Assembly: GCA_036924085.1 (NCBI GenBank)
Contig: JAVGWX010000007.1
Location: forward strand, 70,517,535 to 70,581,534
Source of the DNA: Ariolimax columbianus
Taxonomy: Eukaryota > Mollusca > Gastropoda > Stylommatophora > Arionidae
Direction of reading: 5' to 3'
DNA length: 64,000 nucleotides
Program-made: the position numbers and the translations under genes
Shown here: in pieces, positions 32,406 through 44,345 of the stretch
Numbering within the stretch: position 1 is the first letter of the stretch
How the letters are laid out: each line of letters opens with the position of its first letter
Notes under the pieces: generated by a model
The model's database searches: none
The model's input: the letters and a program-made list of their open reading frames with translations, nothing else
What the model was told of the DNA's origin: nothing

Positions 32406-33515
32406 AGTCATTACAATAAGAATACACAATCTGCTAAAAGAGCTTTCAGTGCATTGTGAAACTTATGGAGATCACAATAAGTTAAGCCCAAAACAAAATT
32501 AAAAATTGTCAACTGAAATGTAAATTCCGTTCTAAAGCCACATTACAATAGGTGTTACACTCTGTTTGGGTTAGAGAAGAGAAGTTTTTACATGCATGCA
32601 TATTTACATGTCTGCCGTATAACATGCTTGCCTATTTACACGATTGCCTATTTACACGCTTGCAAATTTACATATCTGCATATTCATATGCCTGCATGTT
32701 TAGATGCCTTAATATGTGTCTGTCTGTTGTCTGTCTGTCCGTCCGTCCGTCTGTCCGTCCGTCCGTCCGTCCATCTTCCCATATATCAATCTATTCATAT
32801 AACAACCTATCCATTAATCTATCCATATATCCCTCCTTTCACCCACGAAACCCACCCCACACGATCATAAAAAATGTGTCTGTCTGCCTGTCGGTGTGTC
32901 TATTCTGTCTTCCTACCCGCAGACCCGGCCGTCTGTCTGTAATAATACTTGGCTTATATACTGGAAGACAAGGTGTACGTCCTCGCTAAAGCCAATAATT
33001 GTTCTGTCACGATGGAATAAAAACCTATCCTGCACACTGCGTGTCGACTGGTGCGACAAAATACGTGTATTGATGAGCTCAGTCAATTCTTCCCATGTGA
33101 ACCTCACCAACGGGAATACACTGATAATCTTCGTTTTCTTTAAATATAATAATCTCGTTCACCTGACCCTCCTACCACACACCAAACCGTATATTATCTG
33201 CTGTCTTGGAGCAGCCCATAACTGCCAGGTATTACATTCCGACACCGCCACAATTATATCGTTACTGATTGACGTGTCAAGCACAGCACGTCTGGCTTGA
33301 AATCAGTGAATCCTTGAGGTCCGTGGCTACAGGATTATGTGAGGGTGGTCGGGGCGTGAGACGACCCTCTGTGGTAGCTGAGGTTTCCAGAGCGACAGTT
33401 AGGATTTGGGAAATTTAAAGAAACGGCTTAATCTTAGACAAACAGACGCATATTTAGAGTCATAGACAGATATGTAATATAGATTAGCGAATGAATGGGG
33501 ATATGTAGACATACA
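32406..33515. other. Unassigned, with CTGT/CCGT microsatellite
   Basis: A degenerate TTTACATGCCTGCAT-type repeat lies at 32590-32710, followed by (CTGT)n/(CGTC)n at about 32716-32772. Open frames of 134-145 codons overlap these but start in low-complexity sequence and show no motif. Confidence 0.45.
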
Positions 33516-33615
33516 GGCATACAGTCACACACACACATACACACATATACATATACACATATACAAACATACACATATACACACATGCACACACACACAT
33601 ACACACTCACACATA
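33516..33615. repeat. (CA)n/(CATA)n microsatellite
   Basis: Imperfect ACACACATAC-type repeat. Confidence 0.95.
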
Positions 33616-33639
33616 ATAGTTGTCCATCATAAGCTACGA

Positions 33640-35640
33640 TGCGACAGTATCATACTATTGCTGCAAAAGGTGTTTTCTGATGGCTGTAAAGACCAATCCT
33701 GGAATGGCCTACCATGCTATAATCACGTCACACATGGGTAAGAGCCGGCTGTGGTTGCTTTCGATGAGCTTCCGTGATGGTTATACTCTCTGCGATCTGA
33801 TTACCATCGGTGATACTAGCGCCAGGTGGTACGATCTTGTACAAGCATCTCCCAGGAGGTGACATCAATATTGAAGCTTTTCAGAGACATTTTCAAGGAT
33901 TCTCTGTAGTGTATCTTCTGCCTCCCCGGGGAGCATCTACCTGCTATTAGCTCATCGTATAACAGCTGCTTTGGTATGCGCTCACCTGGAATGCGAATAA
34001 CGTGTCCAGTTCAGCTTAGCTGAGCTATTCTCAGAAGTGTATGGATGCTCAACTTGTTAGTTTTGCCAAGGATTTCAGAGTTAGGCAGTTTGTCCTACCA
34101 ACTGATCCGGAATAGCCTACGTAGACAGCTCAAGTGAAAAACATTCAGGTGTCTGGCATGTCTGCTATATACAGTCCATATCACACAGGTATGCAGCAAA
34201 GTGGACAACACCACAGCACGATATACATTTACCTTGATGGTGACATTGATACCTGATCTGATTGAGATGTTTTATTAGAGCCTCTCAAACACAGAACTCG
34301 CCTAAACCTGTTATTGACCTCACAGTCGATATTGGCTTCTCTAGATAGAGTACTGCCTAGGTATGTGAAGCTAGCCCCCGCCTGGAGATGTTGGTTCTGT
34401 ACAGTAATGTTAGGTTTAATGTACGGCTCCCCATGGTAAGGTTGGAAGAGTACCTCCGTTTTCTTAGTGTTGATCGTGAGACCAAAGTTACTTCATGGCC
34501 CTGACAACTCCGTTATGGACAGCATACATTTTTCTGAGCAAGTGTTGAGGGCGCAATTGTCCGCGAACAGGAGATCTGAGATCGTGGCTTCGCTTACCTT
34601 GATGTAGGATTTCAGGCTCCTCTATGTGAACAGTTGAAACTGCCTCCTGTATGAGACATGCATGCCAGTATCTGTGTCATGCAAAGCATTAGATCATGCT
34701 GAAGAATGTCGAAGGCAGAACACAGCCCTGTTTGACACTAGTGGTGACTGAGAAGGCTGCAGACAATTCTCTCTCGTGAAGTACACGAGCCATCATGCAT
34801 CATAAAATTGGCGAACAATCGCAATGAATTTGCAGGAGCAGCCAATCTTCGCATGATTTGCTGAAGTCCATCCATATTAGCGGTATCAAAGGCTTTGGCC
34901 AGTTCGACAAAAACTGTGTACATGTCACACATCTTTTCTTGACATTTCTCTTGCAGTTTATGTGCTGGATATATCGTGTCAACCGTCACACGACCCGCAG
35001 GTAAACCACACTGACTCACGGATGAAACCCTGCTCAAGATGTCAAGTTAGACGGTTGAGCAGGACTCGGGTCAGAAATTTGCATGATTGACAAATGCTGA
35101 CGATACCCCTTCTACTTTTATAGGTGTGCATCTTTCATCACTTAACTTAACTTAACTTAACGTCTTTATACTGGTTTAGAAGACCCTGCAGAGTCTGTAT
35201 ACAACCAGTTACATTTACATCACCTTGCTCTAAAAGCTATGCGCATGCAGTTTATTCTTAAATGCATTAACTGTCCCTGCCTCCACTACCTCCCCTGGCA
35301 ATGCATTCCAAGCAGACACCACTCTCTGACTAAAAAAATATTTCCTTATTTTTAATCTGGACCTCTCTTTAGTCAGCTTGTAACTATGCCCTCGTGTTAT
35401 TCTAGGTGGCTGTATTTAAAAAAACAAACTTGTTATAGTCTAATTTATCACTCGTAGAACTGTCTCGGCATTCCAAATACAATGAAAGAGTGTACTCAGT
35501 TCTTGGTGTAGCACAGGACCTACTGCTTGATAAATCTCTGACGGGATGGAATTAGAACCAGGAGTCTTTCCCTAAGACATTAGCTCACAGGGCTTTATCG
35601 ACAACAACAAGGCTTTATCAACAAGTCACTGAGATAGATT
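33640..35640 (-). mobile_element. Non-LTR retrotransposon ORF2 relic, split by a later LINE
   Basis: Minus-strand pieces read from 35600 downward: GSNSIPSEIYQAVGP and LFHCIWNA (RT start), then past an inserted LINE end RRGIVSICQSCKFLTRVLLN (35100), SQCGLPAGRVTVDTIYPA (35000), VFVELAKAFDTANMDGLQ (34900), LLFADNCALN (34570; catalytic box with the second Asp changed to Asn), TINTKKTEVLF (34470), FTYLGSTLSREANI (34340), and a C-terminal IGLYSHQKT zinc-finger-type end near 33670. Stops and frameshifts are frequent. The endonuclease domain is not seen. Confidence 0.88.
35143..35446 (-). mobile_element. Jockey/CR1-type LINE 3' end, inserted in another LINE
   Basis: Minus translation gives DKLDYNKF, GHSYKLTKERSRLKIRKYFF, SQRVVSAWNALPGEVVEAGT, VNAFKNKL, the standard end of Jockey/CR1-group RT proteins. 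It ends in a (TTAAG)n tail at 35143-35160. ATCACT occurs at 35137-35142 and 35447-35452 as a 6-bp target duplication. The host LINE reading continues on both sides. Related copies: 39030 and 39390. Confidence 0.88.
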
Positions 35641-35689
35641 TTGGGCCTACTATAGTTCGACAAGGTTACAAACGAAAGCTTATGGGAGA

Positions 35690-35945
35690 GAAGAATACAA
35701 AGATAGGTCGAAAAGGAAATCTTGGAAAGAAAGTGATACTGGATAGGTCACACACAGCGAAAGCCCCGAGCCAGTATCACCAGGCAATATCTGTCATGGA
35801 ACCCCGAGGAGAAAAGAAGCAAGGAAAGGTACACGAATATATGCAGAGGAGACCTAGAGGCAAATACAGGAGGAGCATGGAGAAGCCGAAACACTTAAAA
35901 ACGGTTGATTGATGGCCAAGGTGATAAGCGTAAAGAAAAAAAACA
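35690..35945 (+). mobile_element. Non-LTR retrotransposon C-terminal fragment
   Basis: In two frames: HTAKAPSQYHQA, then WNPEEKRSKERYTN and CRGDLEANT, matching the R-ALTWNP-GKR-RGRP-NTWRRDLEA type end of endonuclease/RT elements. The RT domain is absent and frameshifts are present. Confidence 0.65.
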
Positions 35946-36182
35946 GCTGTATGTAAAGAGCCTCATGTTTCCTTATCTACCGTTTGGGTGAGTCATTTAA
36001 CATCCATGTTCTACTTGTGCAATATTTATATCAGCGTTCTAATTGTGCACTATTTATATCAGCGTTCTAATTATGCAATATTTATATCAGCGTTCTAATT
36101 ATGCAATATTTATATCCGTGATCAAATTGGGCAATCTTTATATCCGTGATCAAATTGGGCAATATTTGTATTTGTGTTCTCA

Positions 36183-36385
36183 ATTCAGTTCAGTTCACTT
36201 CATCCCGTAACTCACCAGGTCGTTGGGGCAAACATGAAGACAATCCCACGCCATCTCTCTCTGTCCGCTGCCTCACCGGGACGAAATTTGACCACTCAGT
36301 GATGTTGTTTGCCCATCTCTTCCTTGGACGACATCGTCCCCTCTTTCCTGGTACGGAACCATACCGTATCGAATTTATGTTATAA
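36183..36385 (-). mobile_element. LINE 3' end with TGAAC tail, inserted in the 28-bp array
   Basis: Matches the 3' end of the element at 48666 (ATCCCGTAAC, CAGGTCGTTGGGGC, ACCACTCAGTGATGTTGT). Minus translation gives the RWANNITEWSNFVPVRQRTE-type C-terminus. The tail is CAGTTCAGTTCA on the plus strand. Only the last about 200 bp were copied. Confidence 0.85.
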
Positions 36386-37309
36386 CTGTACTATATTTAT
36401 ATCGTATTCTTTAAGTGATGTATTAATTTCCGTGTCACAAACGTGAAATATTCATATCCGCGTTGCAAAAGTGCAATTTGAACGTCCGTGTTGTAAGCAT
36501 TCAATTACTATACCCACGTACCAGTATTGCAATTTGTATATCCCTGTTCTAAACATGAAATGTTCATATCCATGGTGTTATTATACAATTTTCTTATCCT
36601 CACTTCAGTTGTACAATTTCCGCATCCGTGGTCTATTTGCACAATTTCCTTCTCCGTGTCTATTTGTACAATTTCCTTCTCCGTGTCTATTTGCACAATT
36701 TCCTTCTCCGTGTCTATTTGTACAATTTCCGCATCCGTGGTCTATTTGCACAATTTCCTTCTCCGTGTCTATTTGTACAATTTCCTTCTCCGTGTCTATT
36801 TGTACATTTTCCTTATCCTTGTTTACTTGCAGAATTTCTTGATTCGTGTCTACGTACAATATCTTTATCTGTGTATATGTGTACAATTTCTTTATCAATA
36901 TCTATTTGTACAATTTCAGCAGCCGTGTTTATTTGCACAATTTTCTCATCCGTGTCTACATGTGAAATTTTTAAATGCCTTCTAATCATGCAATTTTCGT
37001 AATTGCTTTCTGAGATACAATTGTCTTCTCTGTGTTCCGATTGTGCTATTTTCTGATCCGTGTTCTGATTGTGGTATTGTCTTCTTTGTGTTCCGATTGT
37101 GCTATTTTCTGATCCGTGTTCTGATTGTGGTATTGTCTTCTTTGTGTTCCGATTGTGCCATTTTCTTATCCCTGTTCTAAATGTACAACTTTAACATCTT
37201 AGTCTTACTCGACCTGTACTTCTCTGACGTCTCTGTGAAGGTCCCAGGTCTGGCGTGAGCTGAATGTAGCAAGAGAAGGAGTTCCTGCTTAGCAGGCTTG
37301 AGCAGCTTA

Positions 37310-37446
37310 TTACTCCGCTGTGTTGGGACAAGTGTAAACTAGCGACACAACGCATTCCGTTCTCCGGACTACATCCTGCTACTTGCAAAGCCTTGTTCAT
37401 GTCTTGTTAGTGGGAGATTAAGAACGAACGCAGAAAAAAAAAGAAG
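37310..37446 (+). mobile_element. SINE-A copy, 3' fragment
   Basis: GTGTAAACTAGCGACACAAC through GGGAGATTAAGAACGAACGC, then an A-rich tail. It belongs to a 37195-37620 block that interrupts the 28-bp array. The rest of the block contains TTTAGTCGCCTCTTAAGACA, a motif resembling another unclassified repeat. Confidence 0.7.
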
Positions 37447-37735
37447 GCGCCATATATGCTGCTCTTAACAAACCCCCTAAACACGGCCGGTGTTTTAATC
37501 CATATGACAAATTTAGTCGCCTCTTAAGACATGCCCTCTGTGGTGCAGTGGTGCTATTCTTATCTATGTCATACAAAAAGACCCCGGCAGACCACTCGGG
37601 ATGTTCAACTGTATTTGCGTAATTTTTTCTATTTAGTGCTTTTAACGTGCAATGTCCTAATCCGTGTACTACACCAGCAATTTGTCTATTAGCAATCCAA
37701 ACATGCAATTTACTTATCAATGTTCTAAGTCTGCA

Positions 37736-38614
37736 AGAAATATGCGCACCTTTCCGTTCACATTGAGACTACCCCACCCTGAAAATCCTCAGTGTGTGGG
37801 CGCTATTCAAACCTCTTCCATCACTTGCCCACCAATCTAATCTCAAACATTGAAAGCTAGTCCGAAGCCTGTTATAAAGCTTTCGGTGACGTCATCGCAC
37901 GGGTCTGCGTCTCCAGGTGCAGTGAGCCATAGATGGGCACTTGGCAATGACACTTCATGTAGGTTCGAGAACGCTTAATGTTTATAACCTCAGCGAAATT
38001 TAGTCGACCTACAACTTTGTAACTGGCCCTAAAGATGGCTGTAAAGTTTGGAGATTAACGGTCTCAGATTTGGCGGGAAGATTGTGTCCGTACCTAGTGG
38101 AAAAGTTAGACACGAATAGAAAGAAGAGCTTGTTCAGGATTGCGTCACGTAATAAAGATATCACTTTCTGTACTGTTTTCTCTCTTCTTCATTTCCCCCC
38201 TTTCCAACAAAGAATGAATTCTAGAGTATGATACGAACATGTTATAATAGATTGAGAGAGTGAAAGAGAACGAGAGAAAGATCTTAAGCGACGTATGAAT
38301 AATGAATGAGAAAAAAGCGGAACAAGAAAATGAGACAAACACAAAAGTGAGAGACAGAGAAAGAATGAGCGAACATGAAACGGATAGCCATAGATTATCC
38401 TCATCAATTTCGTGGAACGGAAAAATAAAAGAACCAAAAAAATGGAATGTTAGATTAGCATCATGATTTCCCCTTATAAAGACCTCTATTGAGTACAAAA
38501 TAACCGAGCAGGACACAAATGAAAACACAAATGAAACTTAGCTCAACGAAACAGAGTATAACATCTAGATGTGCATCAAATGAAATACCTACGACTACCT
38601 TTCAACCCTTCCAA
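37736..38614. other. Unassigned
   Basis: GA-rich on the plus strand at 38240-38370, which creates Ser/Phe-rich minus frames (up to 127 codons) that I regard as compositional. No gene recognised. Confidence 0.5.
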
Positions 38615-39018
38615 AGATCGGTAGAGAGAAGTCAGTCAAGGGACCTCATCTGATCGAGCCTATTTTCCGCATGACTGGAAGCCGTCTGCCGGTGCGATTG
38701 GGATACATACGACATCAACATAAATGACAGGCTGTTAAATCACATGTTCTCTCCAGATGATCTAGTACTCATCACGGAGGCAGAACGCCAAGGAAATGTT
38801 AGCATCGCTCCACGGAGAGGAAAAGAAAGCGGGACTCGAAATGAACACGTCCAAGACGAAAGTCATGCGCAATCGTGTCGCTTCCCGCAACCGAGTCTAG
38901 CTAGATGGAGAGAGACTGGGCGAAGTGGACGAATACATATACATTGGACGCCTGCTCAACATGTAGAACGACCTAAGCACAGAGTTGACAAAACGCACAA
39001 AATTTCTTCATAATGTGG
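38615..39018 (+). mobile_element. Non-LTR retrotransposon RT fragment
   Basis: Plus translation gives LEAVCRCDWDTYDINI, LLNHMFSPDDLVLITEAE (catalytic box, both Asp present), GLEMNTSKTKVMRNR in a second frame, and DEYIYIGRLLNM. The order matches RT palm to thumb of an ORF2. At least two frameshifts. It may be the left half of one element whose right half is at 40020, separated by Jockey-type insertions. Confidence 0.75.
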
Positions 39019-39029
39019 ACATGTTGTTT

Positions 39030-39240
39030 TTTAGTTTTTTAAAATTTATTTTAAATAGTCAGAGAGTGGTGTCTGCTTGTAATGCATTGCCAGGGGAGGT
39101 AGTCGAGGCAGGGACAGTTAATGCATTGAAGAATAAACTGGGGGCGCATAGCTTTTAGAACAAGGTGATGTAAATGTAACTGGTTGTATACCGACTCTGC
39201 AGGGTCTTCTAAACCAGTATAATAACGTTAAGTTAAGTCA
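39030..39240 (+). mobile_element. Jockey/CR1-type LINE 3' end, copy 2
   Basis: SQRVVSAC-type start, CIARGGSRGRDS-type shifted frame, then the conserved 3' untranslated AACTGGTTGTATAC and CTTCTAAACCAGTATAATAA, ending in GTTAAGTTAAG. Same family as 35143 and 39390. Confidence 0.8.
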
Positions 39241-39389
39241 TGTGTGAATTGTTCATTGTGGAAAACGCATTTATTTTTGCAGATAAGATGAAACATCGCT
39301 GGGTGGGGAGTGTAGGGGGGCACTAATGCAAAGAACGGACGATCAATGGAGCACAGCAACAATATTAGAATGATAGGAAAGGAAAGGGA

Positions 39390-40018
39390 CCTAGGCGTTA
39401 TAATAGATCATACAGGTAAAGTGAGCGAGTAAGTCCAGGTAGCAGTGAAAAAGGCAACTGCAATGTAAGGTATGATAAAAAGAAATATTAAACATAGGAG
39501 CAAGAACGTGATAGTTAAACTGTATAAAGCATTAGTTAGACCTAGTTTGGAGTACTGTGTACAGGTAGAGTCCATATCGTAGAGGGGATATAAACATGCG
39601 GGAATTTACAAAAAAAGAGCGACAAAGCTGATGTGGAATTCCAGTTATGAGGAAAGACTAAAAAAAACCGGCCTACAGTATCTAGCAGGAGGAAAATTCG
39701 AGGTGACAATACAAGTTTATAAGATAATCAAAGGAACCGATAAATTAGACTATAACAAGTTTTTTTCCTCAAAATACAAACACCTACAAGAGCAAGAAGG
39801 CATAGCTACAAACTAACTAAAAAAAGGTCCAGATTTGATATTAGGAAATATTTTCTTAGTCAGAGAGTGGTGAATGCTTGGAGTGCAATGCCACCGGAAG
39901 TAGTGGAGATAGGGACAATTAGTGCATTTAAGGATAGATTGGAGCAAGGAAATGTAAATTAAACTGGTTGTTCGCATGCAAAGTCTTCTAAACCAGTATA
40001 AAAACGTTAAGTTAAGTA
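39390..40018 (+). mobile_element. Jockey/CR1-type LINE 3' end, copy 3 (longest)
   Basis: Translation gives KERDLGVIIDHTGKVSE, IVKLYKALVRPSLEYCVQ, RRATKLMW-type residues, NSSYEERLKKTGLQYL, YKIIKGTDKLDYNKFFSS and, after a frameshift, RVVNAWSAMPPEVVE. This is the post-RT C-terminal region typical of Jockey/CR1-group proteins. It ends in ACGTTAAGTTAAG. A 61-codon frame at 39631-39816 is part of it, not a gene. Confidence 0.88.
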
Positions 40019-40019
40019 A

Positions 40020-40272
40020 CACTGTCCCCAGAGACAAGAAACAACCACGGGGATGACAACCAACGCGCCGGTCTGACTCCCTTGCATCCCGCAACAACAT
40101 TCACGATGCCACAGATGAACGACTCATTATCCACTGGTCCACCGTGGCCCAAAACAAAGACCGTTGGAAGAGAAGTTGGGACCCGCAAAGGCGAATCCGG
40201 AGCTGAGAAACGGGTTGTCCGGTAATCCAGTAACCAGTCAATCCAATCCAGAAGTACCTTTATCCGCGTCAT
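40020..40272 (+). mobile_element. Possible LINE C-terminal fragment
   Basis: One frame reads NNIHDATDERLIIHWSTVAQ then NKDRWKRSWDPQ, resembling the A-DR-WR-type end of RT proteins. It may continue the element at 38615 past the Jockey-type insertions. Evidence is weak. Confidence 0.4.
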
Positions 40273-40439
40273 TGGTAAACATTGAAATAGGAAATACAAT
40301 TATAAACTAGACGATATGAAAAAGTAATAAATAGAAATCTGAAACTGATACACTATGTTGAACAGTAGTAGTAGTTAGTAAAGATCCTGCCAGGCCATGC
40401 AGCGCATAGGAAATATGGTGTTAGGCCCATATTATTTTG

Positions 40440-40640
40440 TAATCCACGGCACTTAGTGGATGATGTCAGCATCACGCTGGCCGCATTTACTTCCCGGACT
40501 CAACCGGTACCCATTTAAGGCTGGGTCGAGCCGGGAGCGATTGCGGTCTGAAAAACCATTTCCGCCTCAACTGGGGAGTGAGCCCACGATCACTCAGATA
40601 CGAAGCCAACGCGGCTCCATGTTATATAGTAGGGGGGGGG
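40440..40640 (-). mobile_element. SINE-C copy, antisense
   Basis: The minus strand reads GGAGCCGCGTTGGCTTCGTA (tRNA-like start), a degenerate B box, CCAGTTGAGG, GACCGCAATCGCTCCCGG, then the core CGACCCAGCCTTAAATGGGT. Aligns throughout with the copy at 57285. A run of 11 G lies at its head side. Confidence 0.72.
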
Positions 40641-41699
40641 GGGCGGCTAATAACACATCACTCAGAACATATCTATGGCTGCTTGGTTTCTTTCAATAAA
40701 TGTCGTTAAGATATAGATACTGATGGTTTCTATAGCCCACTGATTGTACACACTTCTCATCCTTTTGCTGGACCCGCGTTCAATTACAAACTCCTGCAGG
40801 CTGTGATTATGAGTCTTTGATAGTAGTTGATGATTGATCCGAGTCTGCCAGTAATCATTTAAACAATTAGAAATATAGAAAGTAAATATTAGCATGTGGC
40901 CAAAAAAATATTGGAAAGTGAGAAAATTAAAAAACCTAAAAATGACAAATTAAACGTTGAAATATAGACATTAATCAAATAGACAGTGAGAAATTCAACA
41001 TTAGCAACTGGGATTTTTTTGAGTAAACCAATATTATGTGTGAAATTAAACAGACAGACAGGGCGAATTGTTTTAAAAATTCAGAAATAATGATTAGAAT
41101 GTGAGGGAAAGAGACTTGGATTATGCTAAGGAAACAGAAGAAATACGAAATAGAAAGGCCTGTTGTACATACACTTCCAAAGGCGCCCTAAGGTATCTAG
41201 GCCGGAAATAGCATTAAGAGAATATGGAAAGCAGAACACAAAACTGAAGTAAAACAGGCTGAAAGCCGCGAAAGGAGAGTTGCTAAGGCCCTTATCTCTA
41301 GGCTGTTATCGATTTTAACACGGGCTATAACTATCACACAGCGCTGATAACCCTATCCTACACCGACGAAATATGGCGACACGAACATGAAAACGTCACG
41401 TGATTAGGAGGGTTTGGCAAACAAGCGTCCTTAGATAAAATGGATAACTCTAGGAGCGAGTAAATGCTGGGAGGAGAGGGAGGAATGGGTCAGTTAGGTT
41501 AACTTGGAACACGCTGTTTATTAGAGATTATATTTTACTTGTGAAAGTCTTTGTGAGTAAACTATGTCTAATTTGGTGGTTGAATGAAGGCGCCGAATAA
41601 GTTCACTCTCAAATAACCTATCTATTTCACTCATTAAATTCGCGGTCTGTCTCAGTTTCTGTTGCTGCTATATCAGTTTTCCGTCAAAAACGGTTAGGA
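40641..41699. other. Unassigned, about 1.05 kb
   Basis: AT-rich. No gene, array or recognised repeat. Short minus frames only. Confidence 0.5.
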
Positions 41700-41790
41700 G
41701 CGAAGAGTAATCAGGATCAGGTGAAATATACTAATCAATACCTCACTTTACGTTCTCCTTAATGTTCCTGGAGAAAAGGGCCTGATATAC
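41700..41790 (+). mobile_element. Family B fragment
   Basis: AATCAGGATCAGGTGAAATA, TACTAATCAATACCTCACTT and TTCCTGGAGAAAAGGGCCTG align with the first third of family B. Divergent. Confidence 0.5.
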
Positions 41791-41849
41791 CCAAACGGCA
41801 TGTCTGCGGTCGAAATAAGAGGATGTAGATTAGCATATCTCAAGTCTTG

Positions 41850-42070
41850 TATCATGAAAAAAAAAACCTTGAAATAATTTCAGGTCATGGAAGCATTAAT
41901 ACATTTTCAAGTCTTGGGGAACCCTTGAAATACTTTGAGGCCTTTGCGTATTCTTTAATTCTTGAAACAATTTCAGGACTTGTGGAATCCTTGAAATAAT
42001 TGTATGTATTAGGTAACATTATTATGTTTAATTTCCGGTGTTAGAGAAGCCTTAAAATAATTTCAGGTGA
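41850..42070. repeat. Degenerate tandem repeat, about 30 bp
   Basis: CCTTGAAATAATTTCAGG-type motifs recur about six times with heavy divergence. The motif has a dyad (TGAAATAATTTCA). Confidence 0.5.
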
Positions 42071-42104
42071 AATTTAACAACTATTTGTGTGTAAGCACTA
42101 GGAA

Positions 42105-42300
42105 TACCAGGAGGGGGGCGTTAGCTCAGTTCATAGCCAGTTATTTGCTATTTTCTGTGGTAACAGCGGGCGTCGACTTGAATCGCGTCCGAAAACTGAA
42201 AAATCCGGGTCCTGATTTTAATCGGGGACCACTTCTGCAGTCAACCCAGCTGTATACGGCTACCTGACGCATGAGTTAGGGAAAGTAAAAACAGCAAGGA
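42105..42300 (+). mobile_element. SINE-C copy
   Basis: GGGCGTTAGCTCAGTTCATAG (A-box-like), GGTCCTGATTTTAATCGGGG (decayed B box region), then core CAACCCAGCTGTATACGGCT, ACCTGACGCATGAGTTAGGG and AAAGTAAAA. Confidence 0.65.
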
Positions 42301-43160
42301 AGGGTACGGGCCACCCAACGTCTCACAGGCTGCGGCTTAGTACAATGGAGTCTTCAAAACCTTCATTTCCAGCCAGTGGTTAATTCTACTGAATTTGCAC
42401 TGTACTTACTTTTTTTTTTTTAGGAATACCAAGACCTTAAAGATGCAATACATCCTGGGGCTTCTGTTTGTGACATCCAGATATTAATTGGTACAGGTAA
42501 GGCCTATATGCGGGTTACCACAAACAGGGAACGGGCACTTCACAATAATAACTCTGATATCAAGGGATCCAGAATCAAAAGAGGAGCTTCATTGATGGCT
42601 TAGGCAGAGAGACCAATTGGACAGGTGTCCACAGTTGAGACGTTAGTCAAGAGAGAAGAAGTGTCCACACTGGTAATACATTGTTAGATTACCATAGAGT
42701 AATAATAACCCTAGTCAGGGAATGCAAAGAGTGAGGCAACGAGAGAGCAGAGCTCGAGGTTAACAAGCTGATAAATGACAACATGCAGTATAATGATACT
42801 GTATGTATTCAGATGGATCGGTGCTACGAGAGGGGAAATGAAGTTACGGCTTCTCTACTTGAGCGGGAAGACAGGTCGTCGAGGAGCACATTATGACATT
42901 CAGATCAACAACCTCAAGTACGAGAAGGGAGATGGTAACAGTGACTGCAGCTCTGGAATAGCTATCTGAGATCTTTTTAGTCATCGTGTCAGACTTACAA
43001 ATTTCACTTCGGAAGGTACATGAGCGGATGACAGATGTCATCAAACCTGCAAGGACTGATGTGAATCTACCACCTAAGTCATTCTGGGGTTTAAAGTAAC
43101 GAAAGAGTTGCTACCCTGGATTCATAGGCACCAATTACGAGTACAATAGCTATGGATATT
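42301..43160. other. Unassigned
   Basis: No recognisable gene or repeat. A poly-T run lies at about 42410. Confidence 0.5.
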
Positions 43161-43515
43161 GTTTGTTGTTTCGAATGCCTACAATGAGTAGTTTACTCTT
43201 GTGTGCGCATTGGAAAGGACATTAAGTGGCGGGTCGCAGTAGCTTTCCTCACATCCCGCGCGTGCTGATGAAGGTGGGCCGAGGTCATTCAGGCGGTTGT
43301 GCTATGCTTGACTTCATCCGCGTCTCACTCACTACTACGGGGATCACGTAGATCCCTCACCTTGTGGACCAGGCTGTCAGGAAAACAGCCCGTTTCCAGG
43401 AAGGGCTACTAGGAAGGCGAGGTGAGGGTCTTGGCCAATAAGTTTTACCTGACCCTGACTAACATATCAGATCAGTATATTTTGCCTGACCAGACGTTAG
43501 TCTTCCTCCCCATTT
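43161..43515 (-). mobile_element. Interspersed repeat family B, full length
   Basis: TTTGTTGTTTCGAATGCCTA through TGACCAGACGTTAGTCTTCC. Inverted relative to 32084 and 46484. Confidence 0.8.
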
Positions 43516-43584
43516 GCTATGGATAGATGTGACATTTTGAAATCTATCAATGACCGCTTGTTAGATGATGACATCACAATAGAT

Positions 43585-43775
43585 GAATCAGCAATTCACA
43601 GATTATCGATCTTTGAAATCTGGAACGAGGTGCGAACGGATTTGAACATAAGGGAGGACGGAGCAGAAGTGTGTACAATCAACGAACTACAGTAACCATC
43701 ACTATCCACGCCCTTTTGTCATTTACTAGAGAGACTGATCACCTATGGGTATATCTAAGATGCAGTAAATTTTCG
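43585..43775 (+). repeat. Interspersed repeat family F, copy 2
   Basis: Blocks CAGCAATTCACAGATTATCG, GTGTACAATCAACGAACTAC and GAGAGACTGATCACCTATGG align in order with 16690-16870. Confidence 0.45.
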
Positions 43776-44074
43776 ATTCTTCAGAACAGAACAATTATTT
43801 AACTTACATACTCGTATATCAAAGAAGGTTGCTGTGATTGGTAAGTTTTAAATATAATAATCTAACCATTTTTATTTATGATCTATAACTGATCTATATA
43901 TAGTTCTGTATATAATATAAACATGAAGTTGAAGTTAATACAAATCGTAGGTCGAAGCAGATTAAATAGAAATGATGGTCTGTTAACTGTGCACTGAATT
44001 TCAAGCTTGCTCGGCCTAAGCCGCAAATGAGAGCTACGACTAAAATTCAAATTTACGTTTATGATATTCAGTCA

Positions 44075-44345
44075 TGATCTCTCGTGGAACCTCTATGGAC
44101 CTTTCACAAAACCTCTGAAGACCTTTCACTTAATCCCTATAAATTTATTTTTTTGCATAACATATGTAAATCTGTCACAAATCCCCTACACACCTTTGGT
44201 AGAGTCCCTAGAAATCTTTCATACAAACCCATAAAGACCTTTTGCAGATCCTCTTTTTACCTTTGCAGATCCTCTTTTTACCTTTGCAGACTCTCTTTAG
44301 ATCTTTCATAGAACCCTATAGATCATTCGCGGGAACATAGGGTCA
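44075..44345. repeat. Degenerate tandem repeat, ACCTTTCACA-type
   Basis: GACCTTTCACAAAACCTCTG-like units of about 20-30 bp recur roughly ten times with heavy divergence. One clean pair of TTTGCAGATCCTCTTTTTAC is at 44242-44282. Confidence 0.6.

Larger units (their letters stand above)
35998..37735. repeat. Old minisatellite array, 27/28-bp unit, interrupted twice
   Basis: Units follow a pattern of GTTCTAATTGTGCAATATTT plus ATATCCGT-type ends. The subtypes change along the array: ATTTATATCAGCG (36000-36170), CAATTTCCTTCTCCGTGTCT (36650-36800), TTGTGCTATTTTCTGATCCG (37040-37160), and again 37630-37735. A LINE 3' end (36183-36385) and a SINE-A-containing block (about 37195-37620) interrupt it. 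Open frames on both strands are by-products of the near-27-bp period. Confidence 0.88.

Noticed and set aside
36471..37002. Several 97-152 codon frames on both strands
   Set aside because: They run through the 27/28-bp array; periodic peptides only.
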